From Salinirubrum litoreum (lineage in GTDB: Archaea; Halobacteriota; Halobacteria; Halobacteriales; Haloferacaceae), in assembly GCF_020567425.1 (NCBI RefSeq), contig NZ_JAJCVJ010000005.1, positions 1 through 64,000 of the forward strand: a DNA stretch of 64,000 nucleotides, read 5' to 3'. The position numbers were made by a program, and so were the translations under genes. How positions within the stretch are numbered: the first letter of the stretch is position 1; each line of letters starts with the position of its first letter. Under the pieces are notes generated by a model. It ran no database searches. It had not been told where the DNA came from and was given only the letters and a program-made list of their open reading frames with translations. Below, one piece after another: positions 18,454 through 27,506 of the stretch.

Positions 18454-21400
18454 ATATCTCCGAGTCACGCCGACATCCGAGGAGCTTGAACCCGAGGGAA
18501 TCCCTCGAGTCCTCGAAAGCCTGCACAAACTGACGACGGCAGAGTCGACGGGACTCGCGCAGAAGCTGAACCCGCTCCACAGTAAGACACCGCCGAGGTT
18601 CGAGTTTCTCGCACTGAGTGAGGGAGCAGACGACCCTGTCGAGTTCTTCTACGGCGTCGACGAGCATCGAGATACACTGGAAAAGCGGCTCCGTTCGATC
18701 TATCCCGAGACGTTCGACATCGAGCGTGTCGACGTCGACGTCGCCGCTCGGCTCATCCAGCCAGTCGAATTCACACGAGCAGAGTTCCTCGAACACTACG
18801 AGGCGGGGCAACTACAGTACGAGTTTGGTCCTGACGAACAGCACGAGCTTGTCGATGAAGACCGTAGCCAAGACCAGACACCAGCGGCCGAAGCATCCCC
18901 CTTTGCAGATGGCGGCGCAGCGGTCGAGTCATCTGCTTGTCACTTCGTTGAGGTTGGTGATACCGCCCTTGAGCTGGCACCACCGAGCGAAATACCGGAC
19001 GAGCAGCCACTGACGACGCTCGAAAAGCCAACCGAGACGGACGAGGGAACGATACTCGCTCGGCCAACCATCGACGCAATCTCGCCAGTTGGGGTGCGCT
19101 GGTCCGGTTCGACCACCCGGAAGAACGACTGGATGACGTCATTGACGCCCTTCGCCTCTGGCGATGGCGACGACGCCTTAGTGGCTGTCGACCAGCCCGG
19201 CGCGACGCTCGCGTCACTCGTCGACCACTTGATGGAGGCGGCTTCACCTGTGGCGTTTCAGGTTGTGTTCCAGCGACGGGCGAGCTGGCAGTCCGACGCT
19301 GAGGTCCGAAAAGAGGATCTCGTCGACGGGCGGGACACCTTCTTCCAGGAAGTCGTTGGGTCCTTCCTCGAGGTTGAAGACCAGCGGAGCGATCATGACG
19401 AGAAGCAGCTCAGCGAGTCAGTCGAAAAACGCATTGAGTATATCGACGCGAAGAATCCCAAGCGGTCGTTCACTGCTAACATCCGAGCAGTCGGCGTTCC
19501 GACAGGGGATGAGGCTCGCGACGAACTCGCGGCCCAGATGGACTCACTTCGCCCTGTGTTCGACCCAGTGGACGGGCCCTATTACGAAGTCGAAGGAAAA
19601 CGACTCCGGGCAGACGGTTTTCGTGAAAAGACGAAGGAGAAGAACGCCCAGACAGCCCTCCGACAGTTGCTAGATCGAGAGATTACGACCGGCCGAGGGA
19701 AGACCCGACCGGATTTCGTCCTCAGTGGGACGGAACTCGCGAACTTCGTGCTCGTGCCATCCTCCGAGCAACTCACCGTTGAGGGGACGCGAGGAACTCG
19801 AGCTGAGCAGCAGAGCCGGAACCCGCTCCCGTGGCCCAATCCAGATTTGGTTCAGCAGTTCCAAGAGGGCATGGCTATCGGCTACGCGCTCGACGAGAAC
19901 GGCGAGCCGCGACCGGACCCGATCCGGGTCCCGCCGGATTTGCTGACGACGCACTACGGCCGGTTCGCATCGACTGGCGGCGGAAAATCGAAAGCGATCA
20001 TCAACGACGCGCTCTCGCTCCGCGAGACGACCGGCGGACCCGTCGTGATCGTCGATCCGAAAGGCGATGGGATGTGTGCGAACTACCTTCGCTGCCACTA
20101 CGAACGTTTCAACGGATTGGACGACGTCTACCAGTTCCGCGTCCCAGAGACTGTCCCAGCGTTCTCCTTCTTCGACATTCGTCCTGCACTTGAAGCCGGT
20201 CGACCCCGTGAAGACGCGATTCAGGACAAGGTCGACCATTTCCATGACATCCTGCGGATGATTATGGGCCGCGAGCAGTACGGCCAGGCGTTTGTCGCGA
20301 ACGAGATCCTCAGCTACCTCATCAAGGCACTCTTCGACGAGGAGTACGGGAGCGACGTCTTCGGTTTGAACGACCTTTTCGCGGCAGCTCTCCGGATGCA
20401 ACGAGAGCGAACTGTCCCACCGGTTTCGGCGGACAACAGGAACGTCGAGGAGTCACTCACGCGGCACTTCGCGAAGGACGACCACCGGTTCCAGGTGTCT
20501 ATGGACGCCGTCGGAAACCGTCTGGACAAACTCAGAGAAGACGCGCACCTGCGACGGATCTTCAGTCACGTTCCCGAGCAAGACGATAACGGCAAATACG
20601 TCGACAATCGCTTCGACTTCCGCGAGTTCCTCGACGAAGACGCCACGGTTCTGTTCGACTTGGGCGATCTACGTCCCGAGGCACAACGGGCAATCACACT
20701 CCTCCTGTTGAGTAATCTCTGGGACGCCGTCCAGGTACGCCGACGTGATGGAAAGACAGACTACGAGAACCTCACCAATCTCATCATCGAGGAGGCCGCC
20801 CCCGTGGCCTCGACAAAACTCGTCTCCGAGCAACTGCTTCCACAGGGACGGTCATTCGGCCTGAGCATGGGACTGGTGATGCAGTTCCCCGGCCAAGTTC
20901 GAAATCGAAACGAGCGCGCCTACGACGAGCTCCTCAACAACATCAAGACGAAGCTCATTGGGAACATCTCTATCGAGCGCGACCTCGCCGAGTCGTTGGC
21001 TCACGAAGACCTGAGTCCGACTGACCTTCGAAATCGGGTCAATACGCTCCCCAGTGGAGAGTGGATTGCTCAACTCCCGAGCCCCTCGTTTGGGAAGACA
21101 GGGCCTGCTCCGTTCTCGGTGAAGCCGCTCCCGATAGCAGCGGGCCATCCAGAAAGCGATGAGGCGCTCTCTGTCGAGCAGGAGGACCACTTCGAGTCCG
21201 TAGCTCTTCCACGGCTGTCGGAGCGTACACAGACCCAGTACGGACTTGCTGAGGCCCTAAGCGAATCGGAGACAGCCGACGATGAGGGATGGGGGAGTAG
21301 ACCGAACGCTGGACAGTCCGCATCTGCAGAATCGACTAGCTCTGGAGGCTCGACGGAGTCGTCGTTCATCGGACAGGCAACCAGTGGTTCAGTAGCCGAC

Positions 21401-22261
21401 GAAGAGAAGGAGAAAGACGCGGACACCATTGATTCCCTGTTTGGGAATATGGGATCCGTAGAGTCAGAAGAGTCGGCCACAGAAGAGGAGACGAACGCCG
21501 TCGACGAAAACGGACCTTCGCCAGTACAGGCAGGTGGCGTGACCGTCTCCGATGACGAACTCCGACGGCGCGGACTCACTCACGACGACATCCGGTTCTT
21601 GACTCGCGTCCTCGACGTGATGAACAGGGACGCACCGAATCATGGACTCATGGATTCAATGAGTGTGTTCAAGGACGACTTTGATGACCTAGACGTACAG
21701 CGGCTCATCGACCAGGACCTGCTGGAAGAAGGACGAGCCTGCAGTCGGAAGTACTACACCGCCCTTCCGGCAGGGCGTGAACTCCTCGGCCAGAAGCTCA
21801 AGGTCGGCCCTGGTCAGGGTGATATCGGCGAGAAAACGCCGCACAAGGTCGGTGTGAAGCTGCTCGAACTATGGTTAGAAGCGCGCGACGAGGTCGTACA
21901 GGTCGAACCCTACTACGAATACGACGAGGAGACGGTGTTCGACGTCGCCGCCTTCGACGCTGACGGAGAACTCGTGTGGGTCGGTGAAGCGGAATTCCCG
22001 AGTAATAACAAACACGCGCCTGTCGACGACTACGACAAGCAGAGTGCGGTGGACGCAAACGTTGTCTGGGCGTTCAACAGACGCGAGACAGCTGTCGAGG
22101 TGCTGGATCGACTCGCAGAGGCCGACCGGATAGAAAGCAGTGTGAGTGGGCGTGCAGCCCGTCGATTCTCGGATATTCGGGAAGCCGTCGAATCGTTCGA
22201 CGCAGAAGGGATGACGACGATTCGGAGCTTCAACAAGCTCGATGAGGAGTTCAATCCATGA
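18446..22261 (+). CDS. VirD4/TraG-like coupling ATPase with an extra C-terminal domain
   Basis: 1,271 residues from ATG 18446. Walker A ASTGGGKSKAI is near residue 508, followed by VVIVDPKGDG (about 532), which is typical of TraG/TraD coupling proteins; Walker B NLIIEEAAPV is near 780. After an acidic Ser-rich linker, residues 1030-1271 hold a predicted winged helix and then a segment with FDVAAFD and VGEAEF. That spacing resembles a PD-(D/E)xK nuclease-like fold and is only a suggestion. Coupling proteins bring DNA to the transfer channel. No relaxase is visible nearby. The primase gene that follows overlaps by 4 nt. Confidence 0.82.
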   Translation: MREYLRVTPTSEELEPEGIPRVLESLHKLTTAESTGLAQKLNPLHSKTPPRFEFLALSEGADDPVEFFYGVDEHRDTLEKRLRSIYPETFDIERVDVDVAARLIQPVEFTRAEFLEHYEAGQLQYEFGPDEQHELVDEDRSQDQTPAAEASPFADGGAAVESSACHFVEVGDTALELAPPSEIPDEQPLTTLEKPTETDEGTILARPTIDAISPVGVRWSGSTTRKNDWMTSLTPFASGDGDDALVAVDQPGATLASLVDHLMEAASPVAFQVVFQRRASWQSDAEVRKEDLVDGRDTFFQEVVGSFLEVEDQRSDHDEKQLSESVEKRIEYIDAKNPKRSFTANIRAVGVPTGDEARDELAAQMDSLRPVFDPVDGPYYEVEGKRLRADGFREKTKEKNAQTALRQLLDREITTGRGKTRPDFVLSGTELANFVLVPSSEQLTVEGTRGTRAEQQSRNPLPWPNPDLVQQFQEGMAIGYALDENGEPRPDPIRVPPDLLTTHYGRFASTGGGKSKAIINDALSLRETTGGPVVIVDPKGDGMCANYLRCHYERFNGLDDVYQFRVPETVPAFSFFDIRPALEAGRPREDAIQDKVDHFHDILRMIMGREQYGQAFVANEILSYLIKALFDEEYGSDVFGLNDLFAAALRMQRERTVPPVSADNRNVEESLTRHFAKDDHRFQVSMDAVGNRLDKLREDAHLRRIFSHVPEQDDNGKYVDNRFDFREFLDEDATVLFDLGDLRPEAQRAITLLLLSNLWDAVQVRRRDGKTDYENLTNLIIEEAAPVASTKLVSEQLLPQGRSFGLSMGLVMQFPGQVRNRNERAYDELLNNIKTKLIGNISIERDLAESLAHEDLSPTDLRNRVNTLPSGEWIAQLPSPSFGKTGPAPFSVKPLPIAAGHPESDEALSVEQEDHFESVALPRLSERTQTQYGLAEALSESETADDEGWGSRPNAGQSASAESTSSGGSTESSFIGQATSGSVADEEKEKDADTIDSLFGNMGSVESEESATEEETNAVDENGPSPVQAGGVTVSDDELRRRGLTHDDIRFLTRVLDVMNRDAPNHGLMDSMSVFKDDFDDLDVQRLIDQDLLEEGRACSRKYYTALPAGRELLGQKLKVGPGQGDIGEKTPHKVGVKLLELWLEARDEVVQVEPYYEYDEETVFDVAAFDADGELVWVGEAEFPSNNKHAPVDDYDKQSAVDANVVWAFNRRETAVEVLDRLAEADRIESSVSGRAARRFSDIREAVESFDAEGMTTIRSFNKLDEEFNP

Positions 22262-23142
22262 GTTGGCGACAAGCTACGTGCGAGGAGATTTACAGGTACT
22301 ACACGGAGGAGTTCCCCTCGTACATCGACGAATTCCCGTCGTTCATCACCGCGAAGGGACCAAAGCAGTACGCGCTCGCGTTTCGAGAACCCCACCCGGT
22401 ACGGAAAGACGGAGTCCCAGACAAGGACTTCATCAGACGGGATACCTGGCAGACGAACGCCGCTGGTGATCGGAGCTCAGCAGCATTCCACGACTTCGAC
22501 GACGTCCTCGAGTTCATCCGCCACCCAGCACGGAATGACCCGCTCGGACGGAGCGACTTCGCGCTCGCAGATCCCGATCTGCTCGAGAAACCAGATCCAC
22601 GTCCCGATGCAGTGTACTACGCCCTCGATCATTGGGAACGGCCGTGGGTGCTTCTCGTTGATATCGACGCGAAAACGATAGCTCGGGAGCGAGCAGCGCA
22701 AGCAGTACCGGACGAGGATGTTTCGGGAGACAGCGAGCAACTACTCGATGCTGTGGGAGTTCTCGAAGCGGACCCGGCAGGCTACCCGTATTCCTTCGAG
22801 GATATCGAACAGGCCATCGAGTACGGCTTCGAGGTGCGAGAGATCTTCGAGGACGACTTCAGCGCCGAGGAGACGATGGTGGTGTACAGCGGCCAGGGCG
22901 CTCACGTTTATCTCCTCGATACCGACCCTGCCCATCGATATGACGCCAAGAGTCGAGAAGTGCTGAACGACCTTCTGCAAGACACCTACGAGATTCCCAT
23001 CGATCCAGTGGTTACCGCCGACCGTCGTCGAGTTGCCCGACTCCCCTACTCGTTGCACGCTGACGTCTGCAGTATCGTCACGCCGATAGAGAGCCCGAAC
23101 TTCGACGTTCGGTCTGCAACACCGGAGGTCATCCAGTCATGA
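22258..23142 (+). CDS. PriS-like archaeo-eukaryotic primase catalytic subunit
   Basis: 294 residues. The catalytic metal motif is VLLVDIDAK (Asp 135 and Asp 137), followed by SGQGAHVYLLD (211-221) and RRVARLPYSLH (257-267). These are the three conserved blocks of the AEP/PriS primase fold. It is shorter than cellular PriS (about 380 residues). It overlaps the coupling protein gene (ATGA, 22258-22261) and the next gene by 4 nt, so priming is tied to the transfer operon. The likely role is second-strand synthesis after transfer, or plasmid replication. Confidence 0.82.
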   Translation: MSWRQATCEEIYRYYTEEFPSYIDEFPSFITAKGPKQYALAFREPHPVRKDGVPDKDFIRRDTWQTNAAGDRSSAAFHDFDDVLEFIRHPARNDPLGRSDFALADPDLLEKPDPRPDAVYYALDHWERPWVLLVDIDAKTIARERAAQAVPDEDVSGDSEQLLDAVGVLEADPAGYPYSFEDIEQAIEYGFEVREIFEDDFSAEETMVVYSGQGAHVYLLDTDPAHRYDAKSREVLNDLLQDTYEIPIDPVVTADRRRVARLPYSLHADVCSIVTPIESPNFDVRSATPEVIQS

Positions 23143-24650
23143 GTCAGTCGACTCCAGTTGAGGACGAGCGTACCGCCTATCGCGTTGCGACTCTCCCGCT
23201 TGAATACGGCACGACACGCATTAACCAGCTGTTCACGCGGGGCTACAATCGCTACATCGTCGACGGTGAAGACCAACCAGAAGACCTGTTGAACGACCTC
23301 GAGCGGTTCGGGACGGCGGCGTTCAAAGAAGATGTCAGGGCCAATGCTGCAGAGGACCCCTTTGTCGACGAACCCGGAACACTCGCCGTCCTCGCGACGT
23401 TGAGCGCGATCTGCGTCAAGGCACACCCGAAGTTCGAGCACGCTCCGCCGCGGAAGGTACAGGTTCTCTACGATATTCGCGAGCTGTACGTCAACAATCT
23501 CGCTTCCCTCCTTCAAGAATTCGGTGATGGGAGTCTTCAACAAGATATCGCAGAGGTACTGTACGCGAAAGGTCCCGGAGAGGACGGCCCGCACCCCGGC
23601 CGCGTTTGTACAGGGATCAAGGAGATGCCCGAGTTCGGTGAGGGATTGTATCTCGAAATCCCAATGGCTGCAGCATCGAGAGATTGCCTCGTCCACGCCG
23701 ACACCGAGACAGGAGAGGCCGGAGAACTGCTCACTCACGTTAAGGACAACCGTCTCTACGTGCCGGTCGGTGATTTCGATACGAAATATCGCGAGTACGC
23801 CAGACGCGCGTTCAAGAAGCTCCTGCAAGTCCAGGAGGAGAACCTCTCCGAAGACCAGCTCACGTGGCTAACGACGAATGAGTCGGCCATCACAGACCGC
23901 ATCGACCGATTCATCGAGACGGGACACCACGAACGGATCTGGCGAGACTGGAACCCTGGTGAACGGACTATCCGTGTGCTTCGGGACGCGATTCGAAACG
24001 CTCCAGACGAAGTCACCACGCTGGGGAATTTCTACTCAGCGAAGGAGCTGTTTGAAGCAGTGGAGGCGTACGATCCGGAAGCGGGCTGGAAGCGAGACGT
24101 GTGTAATCGCATCTCGAGTCCACGGAGTCTCGGGAATCTTCTCGCATCCCAGCGCGACCACCGGAGCCTCACTATCCGACAGCACGAAAATACGAACCGC
24201 TATCGGATCCAGGAATCTACGCGTGGCGTCCAGCCCCTCACCGTCGAATCAATCGAGGACCTGTTTGAACTCCCCTGCATGGCGAACATGGCCGAACGCC
24301 TCCACGAGAAGAAACCAGTCCGAAAGGACCTGTACAACTTCGCCCGGATGGTGATGTGGCTGCCACAGTATCAGGACAGCGACCTCGAGACCATTGTCAC
24401 AGATCTCAAGGACGTCTTCTCGCGGTGGCCGTGGTACGATGAACAGGTCACCGACTACCAGATTCGCTACGAGTTCTCGAACACGATTGGAGGCGACACC
24501 CCGCTTCCGATGAACTGCGACAACGACGATATGCAGCGGTACTGCATCGGACAGGATGAGTGTCCATACTCGATCTGGGGGAGTCTCCCCTTCCCGGATG
24601 AGATGTACGATCGGATAAGTGAAACCGAGGGTAAGGGAAACGAGTTCTAA
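23139..24650 (+). CDS. PriL-like primase large subunit
   Basis: 503 residues. The C-terminal part contains four cysteines placed as in the 4Fe-4S domain of PriL (about 380 in PCMANM, 460 in NCDND, 469 in YCIG and 475 in ECPYS), with LPQYQDSDLE between the first and second. PriL supports primer initiation and binds PriS. The gene overlaps the PriS-like gene by 4 nt (ATGA). It is the last gene of the transfer operon; no terminator stands out after it. It is longer than cellular PriL (about 360 residues), with extra N-terminal sequence. Confidence 0.75.
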   Translation: MSQSTPVEDERTAYRVATLPLEYGTTRINQLFTRGYNRYIVDGEDQPEDLLNDLERFGTAAFKEDVRANAAEDPFVDEPGTLAVLATLSAICVKAHPKFEHAPPRKVQVLYDIRELYVNNLASLLQEFGDGSLQQDIAEVLYAKGPGEDGPHPGRVCTGIKEMPEFGEGLYLEIPMAAASRDCLVHADTETGEAGELLTHVKDNRLYVPVGDFDTKYREYARRAFKKLLQVQEENLSEDQLTWLTTNESAITDRIDRFIETGHHERIWRDWNPGERTIRVLRDAIRNAPDEVTTLGNFYSAKELFEAVEAYDPEAGWKRDVCNRISSPRSLGNLLASQRDHRSLTIRQHENTNRYRIQESTRGVQPLTVESIEDLFELPCMANMAERLHEKKPVRKDLYNFARMVMWLPQYQDSDLETIVTDLKDVFSRWPWYDEQVTDYQIRYEFSNTIGGDTPLPMNCDNDDMQRYCIGQDECPYSIWGSLPFPDEMYDRISETEGKGNEF

Positions 24651-25147
24651 CGCAGACAGTCAATTATCTGGAATCACACCATTATTCAGAAGACGGGAGT
24701 GTGACGGATATTAAAATCTCGTCATCCACTTTTCAGGCCTTGTATCGACCAATTTGGACAAGAACGGGTGGGTCACTAGAAGCAACATCACGTAGCCCAT
24801 CATTTGCCGTCAGTCAGTTATGCCAAGTCTCAATTACAATGTGAATCCGATTCTCTCGAATTCGAGGTCCTCACCACTCCGTCGAGCACAATTTCACCCA
24901 ACCATCGTATCTTAGAACTCGTCGAGGACATCAATAACGGCTGAGAACTGCCCGACGGCCCTCTTGCTAAATCTAAAGTTGTTTCATCCCATTCTGTACC
25001 TCCAGATTTGTCCAAAGGAAGGCTAGGGTACAACGGTGCAAGCGCCGCTGGCTCTCTCGGGCCGAAGGGCCATCAAACGACGATCGTCTATAGCCAATAT
25101 ATCAGAATTCACTCAATGAATAGTGATGCGATTCGCAGTGGAGTTTG
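24651..25147. other. About 500 bp without a supported gene
   Basis: This AT-richer stretch separates the primase genes from the next small gene. One minus-strand frame of 67 codons (24830-25033) has no family features and unusual composition. Broken stretches could be a decayed regulator gene, but no frame is convincing. No clear repeat or hairpin was seen. Confidence 0.5.
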
Positions 25148-25176
25148 TCGCCCCCGAAAGGAGCGAGGGGTTGTCG
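25148..25176 (+). ncRNA. Leader hairpin motif (copy 1)
   Basis: Arms CCCC and GGGG enclose the loop CGAAAGGAGCGA. The motif ends about 20 nt before the start at 25197. It is a member of the leader family described in the findings, though this copy has lost part of the GGGTG loop core. Confidence 0.5.
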
Positions 25177-25196
25177 TAAGCGCCCACTCAACAACC

Positions 25197-25640
25197 ATGT
25201 CTTCAGAACACGAGCAACAGCGATCACGACTTCACGGCGAGCAAACTGAGCAACCGAGCGGCGAACCGTGGACAGATCTCGAACTGGCGATTCCCCACAA
25301 CAGAAGTCCGACTGCCGTCGTCTCACTCGTCGAGTGCGCGCTCGTCGAACTCACCCACGAAGACGTCGGAGCCGAGTTCGTTTCGACGAGCGTTGCGGGA
25401 GTGAAGCGGACACAGTACATCGCCACCGACGACGTCGGCCAACGGTTCCAGAAGCGATATTTCGACGAGCGGCTCGGCCGGCAGGAAACGACAGTCAGTC
25501 GTAAAACGGTTCGTGACGAGCTGGTCAGCCGACTCACACACCAGTCGTCACTGGGCAGTGAGGTAGGTCAGAATGACGTTGACGGCGCTCAAGATAGATT
25601 CTGCGTAAAACCAGCTCGAGAACTTCGATTTCAGGAGTGA
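25197..25640 (+). CDS. Hypothetical soluble protein
   Basis: 147 residues from ATG 25197, just after a leader hairpin; upstream in-frame starts read through that hairpin and are unlikely. It has no membrane segment or zinc motif. A central block contains two Thr/Val-rich strands and a basic helix (RFQKRYFDERLGR). It ends just before the operator pair at 25645. The family is not recognised. Confidence 0.55.
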   Translation: MSSEHEQQRSRLHGEQTEQPSGEPWTDLELAIPHNRSPTAVVSLVECALVELTHEDVGAEFVSTSVAGVKRTQYIATDDVGQRFQKRYFDERLGRQETTVSRKTVRDELVSRLTHQSSLGSEVGQNDVDGAQDRFCVKPARELRFQE

Positions 25641-25644
25641 TGTT

Positions 25645-25686
25645 TTAACCAACATCAAGACCAGTAGATCCCCCACTGTTGGTTAA
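25645..25686. promoter_or_regulatory. Paired inverted element TTAACCAAC / GTTGGTTAA (copy 2)
   Basis: Exact arms at 25645-25653 and 25678-25686, 24 bp apart. The pair lies 92 bp upstream of the wHTH gene at 25778 and just after the stop of the previous gene. Confidence 0.6.
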
Positions 25687-25724
25687 GGTGTTGTCAACCG
25701 GTGGATCCCCGCCCAACCAACTTC

Positions 25725-25738
25725 GGGAAATTATTCCC
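25725..25738. promoter_or_regulatory. Palindrome upstream of the wHTH/TumE-like operon
   Basis: GGGAA-ATTA-TTCCC is an exact 5-bp inverted repeat. A TATA-like AACTATATCC follows at about 25747-25756, some 25 bp before the start at 25778, which fits a leaderless transcript. The position suggests an operator, perhaps for the wHTH protein encoded next. Confidence 0.45.
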
Positions 25739-25777
25739 TGAGGTAAGAACTATATCCTTCGGCCTGCAATTCCGAGT

Positions 25778-26311
25778 ATGTCCGAACCAGACGCCACCGA
25801 TGGGCCGCCCCCCTTCGAGGACGCGTTCAGCAGCGATGACGTCGAACAACGCATCTACGGTACCATCCTGCAGACTCGCGAGCCGACAACGGCGAGCGCG
25901 ATCGCCGACAGCGCCGACTGTGACCCCAAGACCGCCCGGAAATATCTGGGCTGGTTCGACGACCTCGGCATCGTCACCCGGCACGACGGCCATCCAGCCA
26001 CCTACGAGCGCAACGACGCGTACTTCGAGTGGCGACGCATCAACCAGCTCGCAGCCGACCACTCCGTCGAGGACCTGCAGGATCGCGTTCGTGAGCTGAC
26101 GACGCGCATCACCGAGTATGAGGAGACGTACGACGCCGCGTCACCGGCCGCCGTCGACGCCGTCGCCGCTGCGGAGGGCAGCGACGAGCGGACCATCGAC
26201 GATGTGTACAGTGACCTCGGTGACTGGGCGACCGCCCGCCAGGATCGGGACCGCTACGAACGCGCCCGCCAGCAACGCACGGGTGGCGAGCGCGAACAGG
26301 CGTCCGGGTAG
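25778..26311 (+). CDS. Winged-helix protein, putative antitoxin (DUF7342-like)
   Basis: 177 residues. An N-terminal winged helix (about 18-75, with SAIADSADCDPKTARKYL as the helix-turn-helix) is followed by a coiled coil. The same two-gene order occurs at 46881-45824 on the other strand: a wHTH plus coiled-coil protein followed by a TumE-like protein. In haloarchaea such regulators often precede TumE-type toxins, so it is a likely antitoxin and autorepressor. The next gene starts 8 nt after the stop. Confidence 0.65.
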   Translation: MSEPDATDGPPPFEDAFSSDDVEQRIYGTILQTREPTTASAIADSADCDPKTARKYLGWFDDLGIVTRHDGHPATYERNDAYFEWRRINQLAADHSVEDLQDRVRELTTRITEYEETYDAASPAAVDAVAAAEGSDERTIDDVYSDLGDWATARQDRDRYERARQQRTGGEREQASG

Positions 26312-26319
26312 CCCGCTCG

Positions 26320-26754
26320 ATGGTGCCACCGACAGGCGATGGCGGAAGCCCTGCCCCCATCGATCGTCCCATCCTCAAGTTCCTCCAGACGCGGCTCCAA
26401 GCGACGAGGCAGATCTCCCGAGCGACCGTCACCGACGCCAGCGGCCATCTGGAACTCCACGTTGTCTTTGCCCCGTCGTACTACCCAGCAGCCGTCGACG
26501 AGGCACAGTTGACGGTCCGTTGGTACACGAACGACGACTTCAAACTCCACTATCGAGAGCAACACTCGGACCATACCTGGGAGTGCCGGTGGGACCGGCA
26601 CCCGAATCCGCACAATACACGGGACCATTTCCACCCCCCGCCCACCGCCCCGACGCCCGGCGAGGACGCATCGTGGCCAGACGACCATCGTGACGTCGTT
26701 GCGCTCGTCCTCGACGAGATCGAAGACCGGATCACGGCCCTCTGGAGCGAGTAA
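26320..26754 (+). CDS. TumE-like (DUF6516-type) putative toxin
   Basis: 144 residues. The central strands LELHVVFAPSYYP and LTVRWYTNDDFKLHY and a His/Pro-rich segment (NPHNTRDHFHPPP) resemble TumE-family toxins. A similar protein is encoded at 45824-46312, where the corresponding part reads ARLEIRFWYP and YRINWVEPD. It forms a pair with the wHTH gene just before it. Toxicity and target are unknown; the call rests on the repeated gene pairing. Confidence 0.5.
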   Translation: MVPPTGDGGSPAPIDRPILKFLQTRLQATRQISRATVTDASGHLELHVVFAPSYYPAAVDEAQLTVRWYTNDDFKLHYREQHSDHTWECRWDRHPNPHNTRDHFHPPPTAPTPGEDASWPDDHRDVVALVLDEIEDRITALWSE

Positions 26755-26776
26755 GGGCTACGGTCTCGCGTGGAGT

Positions 26777-26806
26777 GTTTATCGGCGCCGAAAGGCGTGC
26801 AGCGCG
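26777..26806 (+). ncRNA. Leader hairpin motif (copy 2)
   Basis: Arms GCGC and GCGC enclose a loop with the GAAAGGCGTGCA version of the core, preceded by a short T run. It ends 26 nt before the start at 26833. Confidence 0.5.
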
Positions 26807-26832
26807 CGACAGCGTGCGCGGCGTGACTCACT

Positions 26833-27123
26833 ATGGCTGATCCCGATCCGAACGACGACACGAGTGCCGACTACGAACAGTTCGAGAAAGAGTTGCTCGC
26901 CCAGGACCGCGACGCCGCCAGGGTCGGCACGGCGGACATCGACGACACGATGGCCCGTAGCCTGGTCGACGATCTCGTCGACGCGGACCTCGTCACTCCA
27001 GTTCCCGAGGACCGCGTTCTGGTTCACGAGCCGAGCAGCACCGCATTCGACTCACCAACGCAGCTAGCCGTCTACCATCGTGGCTGGACGGCCGCAAGCG
27101 ACGTCGGCGAGGAGGACGAGTGA
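26833..27123 (+). CDS. Small acidic hypothetical protein
   Basis: 96 residues, very acidic. A possible winged-helix-like core (DIDDTMARSLVDDLVDADLVTP) lacks clear DNA-binding residues. It overlaps or abuts the zinc-binding gene that follows (TGATG junction at 27121-27125), so the two are coupled. The family is not recognised. Confidence 0.6.
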   Translation: MADPDPNDDTSADYEQFEKELLAQDRDAARVGTADIDDTMARSLVDDLVDADLVTPVPEDRVLVHEPSSTAFDSPTQLAVYHRGWTAASDVGEEDE

Positions 27124-27458
27124 TGCAGCAAACGCTCGTTGGCTGTGCCTTCTGCGACGCCCCGCCTGGCACCGAGACTGGCGAGGCGCACACCTGGGGC
27201 CAGGACGAGCGGGTCACCCACCCGATCTGTGTCGGCTGCGCTACCCAGACGCGGCCGGATCCCGATGAGCGCGATCACCACGCCTGCGACAGCTGTGGCC
27301 TCGTCGTCGACACGAACGCGGCGCTGACGCGGTTCCGAGTGGAACTCGGCCACCTAGAAGGCCCGCTCCAACTCTGCGTCCGGTGTAGTCCCGGTGGGCC
27401 AGCTACCTACTGGACGCGCGACCTCGAGGAGCACCTTGTCGCGGCGCCGGCGGAGTGA
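27123..27458 (+). CDS. Zinc-ribbon protein with four CxxC pairs
   Basis: 111 residues from ATG 27123; a GTG at 27120 is the alternative start. Four CxxC knuckles (CAFC, CVGC, CDSC, CVRC) predict two zinc ribbons. It has no other domain. Such small double zinc-ribbon proteins are common in haloarchaeal accessory DNA and may bind nucleic acid or a protein partner; the function is unknown. Confidence 0.65.
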   Translation: MQQTLVGCAFCDAPPGTETGEAHTWGQDERVTHPICVGCATQTRPDPDERDHHACDSCGLVVDTNAALTRFRVELGHLEGPLQLCVRCSPGGPATYWTRDLEEHLVAAPAE

Positions 27459-27475
27459 CCCAAACACTCTCTACT

Positions 27476-27489
27476 GTTTCGCTGGAAAC
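27476..27489. promoter_or_regulatory. Inverted repeat upstream of the wHTH/PIN pair
   Basis: GTTTC-GCTG-GAAAC is an exact 5-bp inverted repeat, 18 bp before the GTG start at 27507. It is a candidate site for autoregulation by the antitoxin. Confidence 0.4.
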
Positions 27490-27506
27490 GGCAATTAGGA
27501 AGACCC

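Noticed and set aside
24840-24960. Decayed regulator gene in the primase-downstream gap
   Set aside because: The segment ILELVEDINNG followed by a stop looks like part of a winged helix, but no continuous homology can be shown by eye.
24830-25033. Minus-strand 67-codon frame in the gap after the primase genes
   Set aside because: Ser-rich product without family features, atypical of haloarchaeal proteins, and no promoter or partner gene.
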